Made by a program: the position numbers and the translations under genes. Under the pieces are notes generated by a model, which searched no databases, was not told the DNA's origin, and was given only the letters and a program-made list of their open reading frames with translations. Positions 1-9,387 of a DNA stretch of 64,000 bases are shown here, one piece after another (the stretch's first letter is position 1; the number at the start of each line of letters is the position of its first letter). The stretch comes from Celeribacter baekdonensis. Its GTDB lineage: Bacteria; Pseudomonadota; Alphaproteobacteria; Rhodobacterales; Rhodobacteraceae. The DNA lies in the NCBI RefSeq assembly GCF_900102315.1, contig NZ_FNBL01000005.1:179466-243465 (forward strand), written 5' to 3'.

Positions 1-41
1 CGTCGAGCCGCACCCGTCACAAGCGCTTTTTTCAAAGCCAT
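1..41 (-). CDS. Short-chain dehydrogenase, N-terminal end only
   Basis: Only the first 13 codons are in the window (M-A-L-K-K-A-L-V-T-G-A-A-R). The hydrophobic strand followed by TGAAR is the usual start of the NAD(P)-binding TGxxxGIG loop of short-chain dehydrogenases. A good ribosome binding site (aggagagg) lies just upstream of the ATG at 41. Substrate cannot be inferred; the family call rests on a very short stretch. Confidence 0.45.
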   Translation of the reverse strand, partial: MALKKALVTGAAR

Positions 42-96
42 GATCCTCTCCTCTGTCGCCTGCGGCCCTCTCGTATCAGGCCTTTCCTGAGCCGCG

Positions 97-1056
97 TTAG
101 TTCAGCACAGCCAATATGTAGAGGACATATAGGGCGGAAAGGACAATGCCCCAGAGCCGCGTGATATTGATCCGGCGCAGCACGAAAATCCCAAGCAGGA
201 CCGACACGGACAACATCACCCAAATGTCAAACTTCATGATTTCGACATCGACGGGGATTTTGCCAATAAGGCTTGATATGCCGATAATGCCCAGCAAGTT
301 GAACATGTTAGACCCAATGACGTTGCCAAAAGCCACATCCGCCTGTTTGCGCAGCGCCGCCATCACAGTGGTCGCAAGCTCCGGCAAAGAGGTCCCCAGC
401 GCCACCAAGGTCAGCCCGATCACCGTCTCAGACACGCCATAGGCGCGGGCGATATTGGTGGAGGCGTCCACCAGAAGCTGCGCGCCAATAGGCAGACCGA
501 TCAAGCCAACAATAAGAAAAGTGATGACTTTCCACCATGGCATGTCGGGGTCGGCGCCTTCGACCTCTGAGGGTTCACAGGCAACAGACGCCGCCTCTTT
601 GACCGCAACCCGGTGACAGCGCGCTTCATAGACCGCATGGCCAAGCATGGCGGCCAGTGCCGTCAACAGGATCACACCGGCGATCCAATCAAACTCGCCG
701 CGCAGCGCGAGCAGGATGAACAACACCGTCGCAGCAAGCATTTGAAGGTATGACGCACGAGTGGAATTGTCGATCACATGCAGCGTTGTGATCATCGCCG
801 GAATGCCCAAAACCAACAGAATATTGGCCGTGTTCGACCCGATCACGTTGCCAAGCGCAAGTCCGGGTGCGCCATCTAGAATGGCGGACACGGAAACCAG
901 CAACTCAGGCGCGGAGGTGCCAAAGGCCACAACAGTCAGAGACACGATCAGCGCCGGAACACCGAGGCGCAAGGACAGGTTGACTGCTCCGCGCACCAAA
1001 AGGTCGCCCGCCACCAACAACAGAACCAGCCCGACTACGGCCATCAAAAAATCCAT
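97..1056 (-). CDS. yrbG: Calcium/sodium antiporter, CaCA family (YrbG-like)
   Basis: Inner-membrane cation/calcium exchanger of 319 residues, the normal length for bacterial YrbG-type proteins. The two inverted alpha-repeats of the family are both intact: GTSAPE at residues 46-51 with GNVIGSN at 69-75, and GTSLPE at 221-226 with GNVIGSN at 244-250. These acidic and Asn residues form the ion sites in characterised CaCA proteins. A hydrophilic loop around residues 150-170 separates the halves; roughly ten membrane segments are visible. Its ATG overlaps the stop of the upstream microprotein gene (TGATG), so it is translationally coupled as the last gene of a three-gene operon with an S49 peptidase. 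The ion carried is inferred from the family. Confidence 0.9.
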   Translation of the reverse strand: MDFLMAVVGLVLLLVAGDLLVRGAVNLSLRLGVPALIVSLTVVAFGTSAPELLVSVSAILDGAPGLALGNVIGSNTANILLVLGIPAMITTLHVIDNSTRASYLQMLAATVLFILLALRGEFDWIAGVILLTALAAMLGHAVYEARCHRVAVKEAASVACEPSEVEGADPDMPWWKVITFLIVGLIGLPIGAQLLVDASTNIARAYGVSETVIGLTLVALGTSLPELATTVMAALRKQADVAFGNVIGSNMFNLLGIIGISSLIGKIPVDVEIMKFDIWVMLSVSVLLGIFVLRRINITRLWGIVLSALYVLYILAVLN

Positions 1057-1223
1057 CAGCGTCTACCTTTTCCACAGGCGCACGCGCCTTTGCCAATTTT
1101 ATAACGCCCGCACCGTGGACATTTCATATTTTTGAGTTTGTCTTGTCCGGGGAAACGCAAGCGCCCGAAAATGGCCAGAACCATCATGAAGATCAAAAAG
1201 ACCGTGATGATTTTAAACACCAT
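1056..1223 (-). CDS. Membrane-anchored zinc-ribbon microprotein
   Basis: A 55-residue protein. Residues 3-20 form one hydrophobic membrane segment; a basic linker follows, then four cysteines (C35, C38, C48, C50) in a CPRC...CAC pattern that looks like a small zinc ribbon, and a Lys/Arg-rich end. The start at 1223 lies one base after the stop of the S49 peptidase gene, and its stop overlaps the ATG of yrbG, so it sits inside an operon. Tight packing on both sides and the intact Cys pattern argue that it is real. Function unknown; it could be a partner of the peptidase, but that is inference. Confidence 0.7.
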   Translation of the reverse strand: MVFKIITVFLIFMMVLAIFGRLRFPGQDKLKNMKCPRCGRYKIGKGACACGKGRR

Positions 1224-1224
1224 G

Positions 1225-2019
1225 TCAGAGCCCGAACCGTGACCAAAGCGCCTGTTCTTCGACCGAAGCGACAAGCCCCGCCGACAATTCGGCCCCAAAC
1301 CGGCGCAACAGCGGACGTTTTGGGCCAAAAACTGACAGGCGCAGTTTATCGCCATAGATGTCTTTGAGCGTCGGGACCAAATGACCGATCCCATCGGCCA
1401 GCCCCAAATCCACGCCTGTTTTGCCGGTCCAGAAGGAGCCATCAAACAGGTCGACCTCTTTGCTCAGCCGCTCAGAGCGCGCGGCGCTGACATGGGCGAT
1501 AAAGGCGTGGTGAATCTCTTCTTGCAAGGCTTTGATCCGCACCACATCTTCGGGGTTTTCCGGGCGAAACGGGTCCAGCATGGATTTCGAACGCCCAGAG
1601 GTATGAACCCGCCGCTCGACCCCATGTTTGGCGATGAATTGATCAAAGCCAAACCCCGCAGAAATCACCCCGATGGAACCGACAATCGAACTTGGATCAA
1701 CGAAAATCTTATCGGCCGCACAGGCCAGCCAATAGCCACCCGAAGCCGCCACATCTTCGACAAAGGCATAAACGGGCAACTCCTTTTCCTTTGCCAACCG
1801 CGTGATCCGCGCGGCAATCAGCGAGGATTGCACCGGCGAGCCACCGGGCGAGTTGATCGACAGCGCCACGGCCACAGGTTTGCCTTTGCGAAAGGCGCGC
1901 TCAATGGAGGAGGCGAGGCTTTGGTCATTCAATCCGCCCTGACGGGTCATGATTGCGCCATTGAGGCGCAGAACATTGACCCGCGGAGGGGTGTTGAGAA
2001 AGGGGATGCGTGTTTTCAT
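1225..2019 (-). CDS. S49 family serine peptidase (SppA/SohB-like)
   Basis: A 264-residue member of the signal peptide peptidase A family, the short type comparable to Bacillus SppA. Ser93 in AASGGY and Lys145 in GRSKSMLDP are the expected Ser-Lys dyad, 52 residues apart as in characterised short SppA proteins; NSPGGSP at 57-62 is the usual oxyanion-region glycine motif. No clear N-terminal membrane anchor is present. The ATG at 2019 is chosen because a weak AAGG site precedes it; an upstream TTG at 2055 has no binding site. Family members degrade leftover signal peptides or small membrane proteins. First gene of an operon with a zinc-ribbon microprotein and yrbG. Confidence 0.88.
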   Translation of the reverse strand: MKTRIPFLNTPPRVNVLRLNGAIMTRQGGLNDQSLASSIERAFRKGKPVAVALSINSPGGSPVQSSLIAARITRLAKEKELPVYAFVEDVAASGGYWLACAADKIFVDPSSIVGSIGVISAGFGFDQFIAKHGVERRVHTSGRSKSMLDPFRPENPEDVVRIKALQEEIHHAFIAHVSAARSERLSKEVDLFDGSFWTGKTGVDLGLADGIGHLVPTLKDIYGDKLRLSVFGPKRPLLRRFGAELSAGLVASVEEQALWSRFGL

Positions 2020-2055
2020 GCCTTGGGATGTAAATCCCCGAGGCCAGTCAAACAA

Positions 2056-2087
2056 GGGCGCGGCCCCATGCGCCGCGCCCTTTTTTT
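2056..2087. terminator. Hairpin terminator after znuA
   Basis: GGGCGCGG (2056-2063) pairs with CCGCGCCC (2073-2080); seven T follow on the plus strand, and a weaker TTGTTT follows on the minus strand. It lies just beyond the znuA stop and before the S49 peptidase start, so it probably ends znuA transcription. Confidence 0.7.
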
Positions 2088-2088
2088 A

Positions 2089-3120
2089 CTATTCTGCGGC
2101 GCAGCTGGCAAAAGCCGCCGCAACCTCTTTGATCAAATCGCCGTAAAACCCCGCACCGGGGGTGATTTCAACGCCAAGCGGGTCGATCACGGCGGATTTG
2201 GCCGACGTACCGTCCAACACGGTTTCGACCAAAGCGGCGCTAAATTGCGGCTCAGAAAACACGCAGGTGACGTTTTGCGCTTTGATCTCGTCCTGAATCT
2301 CGCGGATGCGCGCGGGGCTTGGCGCCGTGGCATCGCCCAGTGAAATCGCCCCGGCGGCAGAGAGGCCAAACCGGTTTTCGAAATACTGGTAGGCATCGTG
2401 GAACACGATAAAGTTCATGTCCTGCAAAGGCATCATCTCGGTAGAAATGGTTTGGATCATCTCATCCAACTGCGCTTGCGCTGCGGTGGCATTGGCGCGA
2501 TAGGTCTCGGCATTGTCCGGGTCGAGGGCCGCCAGTTGCGTGGCAATTTCGCCCAACCAAATGCGGCCATTCATCGGGTCCAACCAGCTGTGTGGATCAT
2601 GGCTTTCGCCCGCGTGGTCATCGTCTGCATGGTCATGATCCGCGTGGTCATCGTCTGCATGGTCATCGTCTGCGTGGTCATCATGTGCATCGTGGTCGTC
2701 GTGATCCGCATGATCATCATGCCCCTCTTCCCCATGCACATGCTTTTCAAACGTCGCCCCCTCGCGGAACGGCAACTCAACAGCCCCGTCAAGTTCCGCC
2801 AAAGGCACAGACACGGCTTCCGGCGCGACCTTTCCGACCATTTCTGCCAGCCAGGGCGCAAGCTCCGGCCCGGTCCAAAGCACCAGATCGGCGGATTGCA
2901 ACGCCTCTGCATCAGAGGGACGCAGGGCGTAATCATGCGGCGAGGCCCCTTGGCGCATCAACGCGACGGGCGCACCAAGATCGCCCATGACCAGCGCTGC
3001 AAGCGACTGGATCGGGGCGATGTCAGTGACAACATTGGGAACCTCGGCCTGCGCGGCCGTGGTGGTCACGGCGGCGGTGGAGCAAAGCGCCAAAGCAAAA
3101 AGGGAGGGGCGAAGGGTCAT
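2089..3120 (-). CDS. znuA: Zinc ABC transporter, periplasmic zinc-binding protein
   Basis: High-affinity zinc receptor of the ZnuABC importer, 343 residues with a signal peptide (cleavage after about residue 25, ...TTAAQA). The family's metal ligands can be placed: His62 in SPHDY, His177 in DPHSW, His241 in FHDAY and Asp313 in IDPLG. Between the first two sits a long His/Asp-rich loop, residues about 127-175, made of near-repeats of D-D-H-A; such loops in ZnuA proteins are thought to collect zinc. The encoding DNA (2596-2742) is repetitive and could change length by slippage. Divergent from zur-znuC-znuB across two candidate Zur operators, so zinc-repressed expression is expected. Confidence 0.95.
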   Translation of the reverse strand: MTLRPSLFALALCSTAAVTTTAAQAEVPNVVTDIAPIQSLAALVMGDLGAPVALMRQGASPHDYALRPSDAEALQSADLVLWTGPELAPWLAEMVGKVAPEAVSVPLAELDGAVELPFREGATFEKHVHGEEGHDDHADHDDHDAHDDHADDDHADDDHADHDHADDDHAGESHDPHSWLDPMNGRIWLGEIATQLAALDPDNAETYRANATAAQAQLDEMIQTISTEMMPLQDMNFIVFHDAYQYFENRFGLSAAGAISLGDATAPSPARIREIQDEIKAQNVTCVFSEPQFSAALVETVLDGTSAKSAVIDPLGVEITPGAGFYGDLIKEVAAAFASCAAE

Positions 3121-3136
3121 AATAGCCTCAAACGTT

Positions 3137-3180
3137 ATGTTATTACATTCTTCGCCTTGATAAAGGCCATGCTATAACAT
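3137..3180. promoter_or_regulatory. Candidate Zur operators between znuA and zur
   Basis: Two 12-bp AT-rich dyads occur in the 100-bp divergent region: ATGTTATTACAT at 3137-3148 and ATGCTATAACAT at 3169-3180. Both resemble the ATGTTATAACAT-like core known for alphaproteobacterial Zur sites. Spacing suggests one for each promoter. Binding is inferred. Confidence 0.65.
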
Positions 3181-3220
3181 ATCAAGCCCTCACAGCCAGA
3201 TTCTTAGAAAAGACCGCGCC

Positions 3221-3709
3221 ATGGACCCGAACACCGTTGGATTTACCAAACACGATCACAGCCATTGTATCAGTGATGCGATCACCGCCGCCGACCGGAT
3301 GTGCCGCGACGCCGGATTGCAACTGACGCCTGTGCGCAAACGTGCACTTTCCATCTTGTTGGAAGAGCATCGTGCGCTTGGGGCCTATGATGTGTTGGCG
3401 CGCCTCTCCGAAGAGGGATTTGGCGCGCAGCCTCCGGTGGCCTACAGAGCGTTGGATTTTTTGACCAAACATGGCTTGGCGCATAAAATCGAGCGCCTGA
3501 ATGCCTTTATCGCCTGCGCCCATCCCAACGAATTGCACACGCCTGCCTTTTTGATCTGCACGACCTGTCACGCCGTGGCGGAGGCGGAAACCGACCCGTC
3601 TCACAGCCTGCTCAGCCAGATCGCCGAAACCACCGGGTTCACGATTGCGCGCGCCGTTTTGGAGGCCGAGGGCACCTGTCCAAACTGCCGTGAAAAGTCC
3701 GCCGCATGA
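3221..3709 (+). CDS. zur: Zinc uptake regulator, Fur family
   Basis: 162-residue Fur-family repressor. Residues about 30-90 form the winged helix (QLTPVRKRAL, then the recognition helix region PPVAYRALDFLTKHGL at 71-86). The structural zinc site is complete: Cys113/Cys116 (CTTC) and Cys153/Cys156 (CPNC). A His-containing stretch (KHDHSHC) sits near the N-terminus. First gene of zur-znuC-znuB, divergent from znuA; its stop overlaps the znuC start (ATGA). Context makes zinc rather than iron the effector: with zinc bound it should repress both transcripts. Confidence 0.93.
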   Translation: MDPNTVGFTKHDHSHCISDAITAADRMCRDAGLQLTPVRKRALSILLEEHRALGAYDVLARLSEEGFGAQPPVAYRALDFLTKHGLAHKIERLNAFIACAHPNELHTPAFLICTTCHAVAEAETDPSHSLLSQIAETTGFTIARAVLEAEGTCPNCREKSAA

Positions 3710-4485
3710 GCCTGATCACCCTTGTGAACGTCAATGTGCGCCTTGGCGGGCGGACGGTGTTGGAAGACGTGTCTCTGGCGCTGGAACCCGGCGAGATTGT
3801 CACCATCGTTGGGCCGAATGGGTCGGGCAAGTCGACGCTCTTGCGGACCATCATTGGCGCGATAAAGCCCTCTGGCGGCACGGTTTTGCGCAAAAAAGGG
3901 CTGAAAATCGGTTATGTGCCGCAAAAGCTGCATATTGATCCCACCTTGCCCCTCACCGTGCGGCGGTTTTTGTCGCTGCCCAAACGTGTCAGCAATGATG
4001 CGGCTCACGCAGCACTTCACGACGCGGGCGCCGGGCATCTGTGTCACCACCAAATGACCGATCTCTCCGGCGGGCAATTTCAACGTGTCTTGCTGGCCCG
4101 CGCGCTCCTCTCAAAACCCGATTTGTTGATCTTGGACGAGGCCACGCAGGGGCTTGATCAACCGGGATCGGCGGATTTTTACACCCAGATCGAATCTGTG
4201 CGCCGTGACAAAGGCTGTGCCGTTTTGATGGTCAGCCACGAATTGCATGTCGTCATGGCGGCCTCGGACCGGGTGATTTGCCTCAATGGCCATGTCTGTT
4301 GCCACGGCACCCCCGAACATGTGGCCTCTGCCCCGGAATACCGCGCACTCTTTGGCAACGGAACCCATGGCGCGCTGGCCCTTTATCGCCATGAGCACAG
4401 CCATGATCATTGCGATCACGACCACGCCCATCAGATCGGCGCCCACCAGATCGGCGAACACGCACATGAGGACCAAAGCGCATGA
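3706..4485 (+). CDS. znuC: Zinc ABC transporter, ATP-binding protein
   Basis: ATPase subunit of the ZnuABC zinc importer, 259 residues. Walker A GPNGSGKST at 36-44, signature LSGGQ at 119-123, Walker B ILDEA at 141-145 and the switch His in VSHELH are all present. The last 33 residues are rich in histidine (YRHEHSHDHCDHDHAH, then QIGAHQIGEHAH), a tail that could bind zinc on the cytoplasmic side. Starts overlap at both ends (ATGA with zur upstream and with znuB downstream), so the three genes are translated as one unit. Confidence 0.94.
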   Translation: MSLITLVNVNVRLGGRTVLEDVSLALEPGEIVTIVGPNGSGKSTLLRTIIGAIKPSGGTVLRKKGLKIGYVPQKLHIDPTLPLTVRRFLSLPKRVSNDAAHAALHDAGAGHLCHHQMTDLSGGQFQRVLLARALLSKPDLLILDEATQGLDQPGSADFYTQIESVRRDKGCAVLMVSHELHVVMAASDRVICLNGHVCCHGTPEHVASAPEYRALFGNGTHGALALYRHEHSHDHCDHDHAHQIGAHQIGEHAHEDQSA

Positions 4486-5288
4486 GCCTGCTTGATGATT
4501 TTATGGTCCGCGCCATCCTTGCGGGTCTCGGCCTTGTGATCGCAGCCGCGCCTTTGGGCTGTTTCGTGGTCTGGCGGCGGATGGCCTATTTTGGCGACGC
4601 CACAGCCCACGCCGCCATTCTGGGCGTCGCCTTGGCACTGGCATTCAACGTGTCGATTTTCGCCGGTGTTTTGGTGGTGGCCCTGATCATGGCCCTGGCG
4701 GTCTCGAGCCTGAATGGCCGCGGCTTTGCCATGGACACACTCCTGGGCGTGATGGCGCATAGTTCCTTGGCCTTTGGCCTTGTCGCCGTGTCCTTTGTCC
4801 ATGGCGTGCGGGTCGATTTGATGGCCTATCTGTTTGGCGATATTTTGGCCGTGGGGCGGAGCGATTTGGCGGTGATCTGGGTCGGGGCCGCTTTGGTCAG
4901 CGGGCTTTTGTATTGGCGTTGGTCGGCGCTTTTGACCGCAACGCTGAACCCCGATCTGGCGATGGCCTCCGGCGTCTCGCCCAAACGCGAACAATTGATC
5001 CTGTCTCTGGCGCTTGCCCTTGTCGTGGCGGTGGCAATCAAAGTGGTCGGCACTCTGTTGATTGCGGCCATGTTGTTGATCCCGGCCGCCGCCGCCCGCC
5101 CTTTCGCGCGCACGCCCGAACGCATGGCGGTGATCGCCATGGTGATCGGCGGCATCGCGATTTTTGGCGGGATCGAAGGGGCCTTTGCCTTTGATACACC
5201 AACAGGGCCAACCATCGTTTGCGTGGCGGCCCTGTTGTTTGTCTTGGCAAATCTGGTGCGTGTCTTGCGCACTTACTCCGCGAGATAG
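4482..5288 (+). CDS. znuB: Zinc ABC transporter, permease
   Basis: 268-residue inner-membrane channel of the ABC-3 family, with about seven to eight hydrophobic segments and the conserved central stretch around MDTLLGVMAHSSLA, VDLMAYLFGDIL and KVVGTLLIAAMLLIPAAAA. The first residues overlap the znuC stop. Its 3' end overlaps the convergent mtlK gene by 16 bp, so there is no room for a terminator between them and read-through on either strand would produce antisense transcript. Confidence 0.94.
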   Translation: MSLLDDFMVRAILAGLGLVIAAAPLGCFVVWRRMAYFGDATAHAAILGVALALAFNVSIFAGVLVVALIMALAVSSLNGRGFAMDTLLGVMAHSSLAFGLVAVSFVHGVRVDLMAYLFGDILAVGRSDLAVIWVGAALVSGLLYWRWSALLTATLNPDLAMASGVSPKREQLILSLALALVVAVAIKVVGTLLIAAMLLIPAAAARPFARTPERMAVIAMVIGGIAIFGGIEGAFAFDTPTGPTIVCVAALLFVLANLVRVLRTYSAR

Positions 5289-6742
5289 GTGGCCAAGGCC
5301 GCCTCTGTTCCTGCGTTATAAATCAGCGTCAGCCAACGGGTGAAGGCCTCAGCAAACCGGGGGGCCCCGCCCAGAACGCCATAAATATGGCGCATCGACA
5401 GCCAGACCGCCGGGTCAGATTTCGCCTTGGCCGCCATGGCGGTGAGATCGGCCCAGAACGGATCATTCGCGGCGATCTCCGACCCGTCTTCGCGGGTGCC
5501 AAGGCAATAGCGCGCCCAGAGAGCGCTGACGAGGGCAAGGCCATTGACCGGGGTGCCCTTGGCCAAACCATCGCGGATCGAGGGCACGATAAAGCCCGGA
5601 TGCCTTGAGGAGCCGTCAAAGGCCACGCGCCGGGTGGTGTCGATGATTTTCGGGTTGGAAAACCGCGCTTTGATCAGATCGACATAGGCTTCAGGCGTGA
5701 ATTCCGGCACCGCATGGACATGCGGCATGATCTCCTCGCGCTCGACTTTTTCAAACAGCGCCGAGATCAGCGGATGGGCCATACAGCCGGAAATCGTCTC
5801 AACCGAAAGCAAGTCTCCGGGGTCTGAAATCACCTGATGACCGCCATTGAGAATGCGGATTTTCATCGTCTCATAGGCATGAACATCCTCGGAAAACGTC
5901 GCCCCCGCACGGTCCCAATCCGGGCGTCCGGCGCAAAACGCATCTTCGATCACCCATTGGCGGAAATTTTCGTGGCTGACCGGCACGGCATCATCGACGC
6001 CAAACCCCTGCGCCAGTGCGATCTCCTTTGGTCCGGTCGCGGGCACGATGCAATCGACCATGGCATTCGGAAAGGTGCAGTGGGTGTTGATCCAATCCGC
6101 CAGCGCCGGGTCAGACAGGCGCGCCAATGAGACCACCGTTTGCCGCAGCACATGACCATTGCCTTGCAGGTTGTCACAAGATTGCCCGGTGAAAGGGCCA
6201 ATCCCACGATCCCGGCGCAGTTTCAAAGCGGCGACCATCGCCCCAAAGGCCGTGCGCGGATGCCGCGGGTTGGCGGCGTCATGGACGATGTCGGGATGGC
6301 TGGCGTCAAAGCCCTTGGTTGCCGGGTCGATGAAATAGCCGCCCTCTGTGACTGTCAGCGCCACGATGCGAATGTCTGACTGCGCCATGCGTTCGATCAA
6401 GGCGCCATTGCCCTCTTCAATTGGCACATAGTCGATCATCGCGCCAACCACCTCTGCCGACGACCCGTTCGGGTCCAGTTCGATCAGCGTGGTCAGGTAA
6501 TCCTGCGCCGCCAATTTACGCCGCATGTCTTCGTCATAGGGCCGCACGCCCGCGCCGACGATGGCCCAAGAATGCGCCAAGCCCTGTTGCATCAAACGAT
6601 GCAGATACCACGACTGATGTGCGCGGTGAAAATTACCCAGACCAATGTGAACGATCCCGGCCGACAGGCGCGCGCGATCATAGGTCGGGACCGTGATCGC
6701 ATCTGGCAAAGTGGCAAGCGTTGCGTTTGAAAGTTTCTTCAT
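5273..6742 (-). CDS. mtlK: Mannitol 2-dehydrogenase (polyol-specific long-chain dehydrogenase)
   Basis: NAD-dependent oxidation of D-mannitol to fructose in the cytoplasm. 489 residues, the usual size of the family. The dinucleotide-binding loop GLGNFHRAH is at 34-42, and the catalytic trio Lys294, Asn299, His302 (MKIRILNGGH) matches the K-x4-N-x2-H pattern of characterised mannitol dehydrogenases. It is the last gene of smoEFGK-smoS-mtlK, seven bases after smoS, the order described for Rhodobacter sphaeroides. Related fructuronate or arabinitol dehydrogenases share the fold, but the operon supports mannitol. Confidence 0.92.
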   Translation of the reverse strand: MKKLSNATLATLPDAITVPTYDRARLSAGIVHIGLGNFHRAHQSWYLHRLMQQGLAHSWAIVGAGVRPYDEDMRRKLAAQDYLTTLIELDPNGSSAEVVGAMIDYVPIEEGNGALIERMAQSDIRIVALTVTEGGYFIDPATKGFDASHPDIVHDAANPRHPRTAFGAMVAALKLRRDRGIGPFTGQSCDNLQGNGHVLRQTVVSLARLSDPALADWINTHCTFPNAMVDCIVPATGPKEIALAQGFGVDDAVPVSHENFRQWVIEDAFCAGRPDWDRAGATFSEDVHAYETMKIRILNGGHQVISDPGDLLSVETISGCMAHPLISALFEKVEREEIMPHVHAVPEFTPEAYVDLIKARFSNPKIIDTTRRVAFDGSSRHPGFIVPSIRDGLAKGTPVNGLALVSALWARYCLGTREDGSEIAANDPFWADLTAMAAKAKSDPAVWLSMRHIYGVLGGAPRFAEAFTRWLTLIYNAGTEAALATYLAE

Positions 6743-6749
6743 CTGGACC

Positions 6750-7523
6750 TCAACTCATCCATTGGCCGCCATCGACGTTATACGTCTGGGCGACAATGTA
6801 ATCGGCCTCTTTCGAGGCGAGGAAAATCGCCATTCCGGTCAAATCAGAGGCCCGGCCCATACGTCCATAAGGCACCGCATCGCCGACCTCTTTTTTCTTT
6901 TGACCCAAAGGCTTGCCCTCATATTTGGCAAAGAATGCATCAACCCCGTCCCAATGCTCGCCGTCAACCACGCCGGGGGCGATGGCGTTGACGTTGATGC
7001 CATGGGAAATCAGATTCAGCCCCGCCGATTGGGTCAGCGAAATCACCGCCGCTTTGGTGGCGCAATAGGTGGCGACAAGCGCCTCACCGCGCCGACCAGC
7101 TTGCGACGCCATATTGATGATCTTGCCGCCTTTACCGCGCGCGATCATATGTTTGGCGACCGCCTGCATGGTGAACAACGTACCGCCAACATTGATGTCA
7201 AACAGGCGGTGAAAATCGTCGCGGGTGATCTCGACCAAGGGCGCGGCAGAAAACAACGCAGCATTGTTGATCAGGATGTCGATCCCGCCCAGCGCCTCAG
7301 CTGCCTGTGCGACCGCCGTGTCAATGCTGCCTTGCGAAGCCACGTCCATTTCAACCGCCACGGCCCCCTGCCCTAACTCTGTGGCGGCCTCACGCGCGCG
7401 GGCGATGTTGATGTCCGCAATGGCAACGCGCGCGCCCTCCGCCAGATAGGCCTTGGCGAATTCATAACCGATGCCGCGCGCCGCCCCGGTGATCAGCGCG
7501 GTTTTTCCAGAGAGCCTGTTCAT
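6750..7523 (-). CDS. smoS: Sorbitol (L-iditol 2-) dehydrogenase, SDR family
   Basis: 257-residue short-chain dehydrogenase that should oxidise D-glucitol to fructose, and possibly galactitol or L-iditol, as reported for the Rhodobacter enzyme. TGAARGIG at 12-19 binds NAD; NNA at 86-88, Ser140, Tyr153 and Lys157 (YCATK) form the active site. The ATG overlaps the smoK stop (ATGA). Together with mtlK it turns both imported hexitols into fructose. Confidence 0.9.
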   Translation of the reverse strand: MNRLSGKTALITGAARGIGYEFAKAYLAEGARVAIADINIARAREAATELGQGAVAVEMDVASQGSIDTAVAQAAEALGGIDILINNAALFSAAPLVEITRDDFHRLFDINVGGTLFTMQAVAKHMIARGKGGKIINMASQAGRRGEALVATYCATKAAVISLTQSAGLNLISHGINVNAIAPGVVDGEHWDGVDAFFAKYEGKPLGQKKKEVGDAVPYGRMGRASDLTGMAIFLASKEADYIVAQTYNVDGGQWMS

Positions 7524-8524
7524 GCGATGCGAAGCCCCTGTGCGTCAAACCGATGCAGATGGGTCAGATCCGGCGTCAGATAAATCGTATCGCCATAATA
7601 AAGCGCCACTTCGCCCGACGCCCGCACGGTCAACGGATCATGGAACCCCTCAACCGTGACGTGGAAAAACGTATCCGACCCCAAATGTTCCGACACGCCG
7701 ACGGTGCCTTTCCATGTGCCAGAGTCCGATGAAATCGCGATATGTTCCGGGCGGATGCCGATGGTGGTTGCGCTGTGTTTCTCTGCCTCAAGCCCGGTCA
7801 AAAGGTTCATCTTGGGCGAGCCGATAAAGCCCGCCACAAAGACGTTGCGCGGGGTGCGGTACAGCTCCATCGGCGAACCGACCTGTTCGATCCGCCCCGC
7901 TTGCAGCACGACGATTTTATCGGCCATGGTCATGGCTTCGACTTGGTCATGAGTGACGTAAACCATGGTTGTGGTCAGACGTTTGTGCAACTCAGAGATT
8001 TCCAGCCGCATCCCGACCCGAAGGGCTGCGTCCAAGTTGGACAGCGGCTCATCAAACAAAAACGCATCCGGTTCGCGCACGATGGCGCGGCCAATGGCAA
8101 CACGTTGGCGTTGACCACCGGACAATTGCCCCGGCCGACGGTCGAGATAATCGGTGAGGTTGAGCGCCTTGGCCGCCGCTTCGATCCGGCGGTCCTGTTC
8201 GTCCTTTGGCATGCTGGCCATGCGCATCGGAAAGGCGATGTTTTTGCGCACCGACATATGCGGGTAAAGCGCATAGCTTTGAAACACCATCGCCAGACCG
8301 CGTTTGGCCGGAGGCGTTTGCGTGGCGTCCTGACCGTTGATGCGGATCTCGCCGCCAGAGACATCTTCAAGCCCTGCGATCAGGCGCAAAAGGGTGGATT
8401 TGCCACAGCCGGAGGGTCCGACAAAGACCACAAATTCGCCGTCTTCAATCGTCAGATCCAGTGGCGGAATGACTTCGACATCGCCAAAGGCCTTGCTGAC
8501 TTTATCAAGTGTAATGCGTCCCAT
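7520..8524 (-). CDS. smoK: Sorbitol/mannitol ABC transporter, ATP-binding protein
   Basis: 334-residue MalK/UgpC-type ATPase. Walker [10 protein letters not shown] at 36-44, signature LSGGQ at 134-138, Walker B FLFDEP at 155-160, and a C-terminal TOBE-type domain (from about residue 235) typical of sugar importers. It powers the SmoFG permeases. Follows smoG after 22 bp and overlaps smoS. Confidence 0.92.
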   Translation of the reverse strand: MGRITLDKVSKAFGDVEVIPPLDLTIEDGEFVVFVGPSGCGKSTLLRLIAGLEDVSGGEIRINGQDATQTPPAKRGLAMVFQSYALYPHMSVRKNIAFPMRMASMPKDEQDRRIEAAAKALNLTDYLDRRPGQLSGGQRQRVAIGRAIVREPDAFLFDEPLSNLDAALRVGMRLEISELHKRLTTTMVYVTHDQVEAMTMADKIVVLQAGRIEQVGSPMELYRTPRNVFVAGFIGSPKMNLLTGLEAEKHSATTIGIRPEHIAISSDSGTWKGTVGVSEHLGSDTFFHVTVEGFHDPLTVRASGEVALYYGDTIYLTPDLTHLHRFDAQGLRIA

Positions 8525-8546
8525 ATGTCCGCTCCTTCTGTCGATT

Positions 8547-9377
8547 TTACTTCACGGCACCAAAGGTGAGGCCGCGGACAAGTTGTTTTTGGCTGAACCA
8601 GCCCATGATCAGGATCGGCGCGATTGCCATGGTCGAGGCCGCCGAAAGTTTGGCGTAAAACAGGCCTTCTGGGCTTGAATAGCTGGCGATGAACGCGGTC
8701 AGGGGCGCGGCTTTGGCAGCCGTGAGATTGAGCGTCCAAAACGCCTCATTCCACGCCAGGATGATGTTCAAAAGCACCGTCGAGGCGATGCCCGGAATCG
8801 CCATGGGCGTGAGCACATAGAGGATTTCCGAGCGCAAAGTCGCGCCGTCCATCCGTGCGGCTTCCAAGATTTCACCGGGGATTTCTTTGAAGTATGTGTA
8901 GAGCATCCAGACGATGATCGGCAGGTTGATCAGGGTCAGAACAATGACCAAACCAATCTGCGTGTCCAACAGGCCGAGGTTGCGGAAGATCAGATACATC
9001 GGCACCAAAACCCCCACTGGCGGCAACATTTTGGTAGAGAGCATCCACATCAAAATGTCTTTGGTCCGGCGCGACGGCACAAAGGCCATGGACCATGCAG
9101 CCGGGATGGCGATGATCAGCCCCAAAAGTGTTGAGCCACCGGACAAGACCACCGAATTCCAGAAATGGCGGAAGTAGTTTGAGCGCTCTTGCACCGTGAC
9201 GTAATTCTCCAAGGTCCAGTGGAAATTGAAGAAAATCGGCGGGTCTGCGATGGCCTGTGCCTCGGTTTTGAACGAGGTCAGGATGGTCCAAAGGATCGGA
9301 AAGAAGATCGCGAGACCGACAGCCCAGGCGAAAAATGTGGTGACGAGTTTGCGGTTGGTCGAAACAGAACGTGCCAT
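8547..9377 (-). CDS. smoG: Sorbitol/mannitol ABC transporter, permease 2
   Basis: 276-residue MalG-type membrane protein with six hydrophobic segments. The cytoplasmic EAA loop ([20 protein letters not shown]) contacts the ATPase. Lies 10 bp after smoF; the second half of the heterodimeric channel. Confidence 0.92.
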   Translation of the reverse strand: MARSVSTNRKLVTTFFAWAVGLAIFFPILWTILTSFKTEAQAIADPPIFFNFHWTLENYVTVQERSNYFRHFWNSVVLSGGSTLLGLIIAIPAAWSMAFVPSRRTKDILMWMLSTKMLPPVGVLVPMYLIFRNLGLLDTQIGLVIVLTLINLPIIVWMLYTYFKEIPGEILEAARMDGATLRSEILYVLTPMAIPGIASTVLLNIILAWNEAFWTLNLTAAKAAPLTAFIASYSSPEGLFYAKLSAASTMAIAPILIMGWFSQKQLVRGLTFGAVK

Positions 9378-9387
9378 GATCGCCTCC

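Noticed and set aside
2607..2730. Repeat array in znuA DNA as an independent element
   Set aside because: It is coding sequence for the His/Asp-rich loop.
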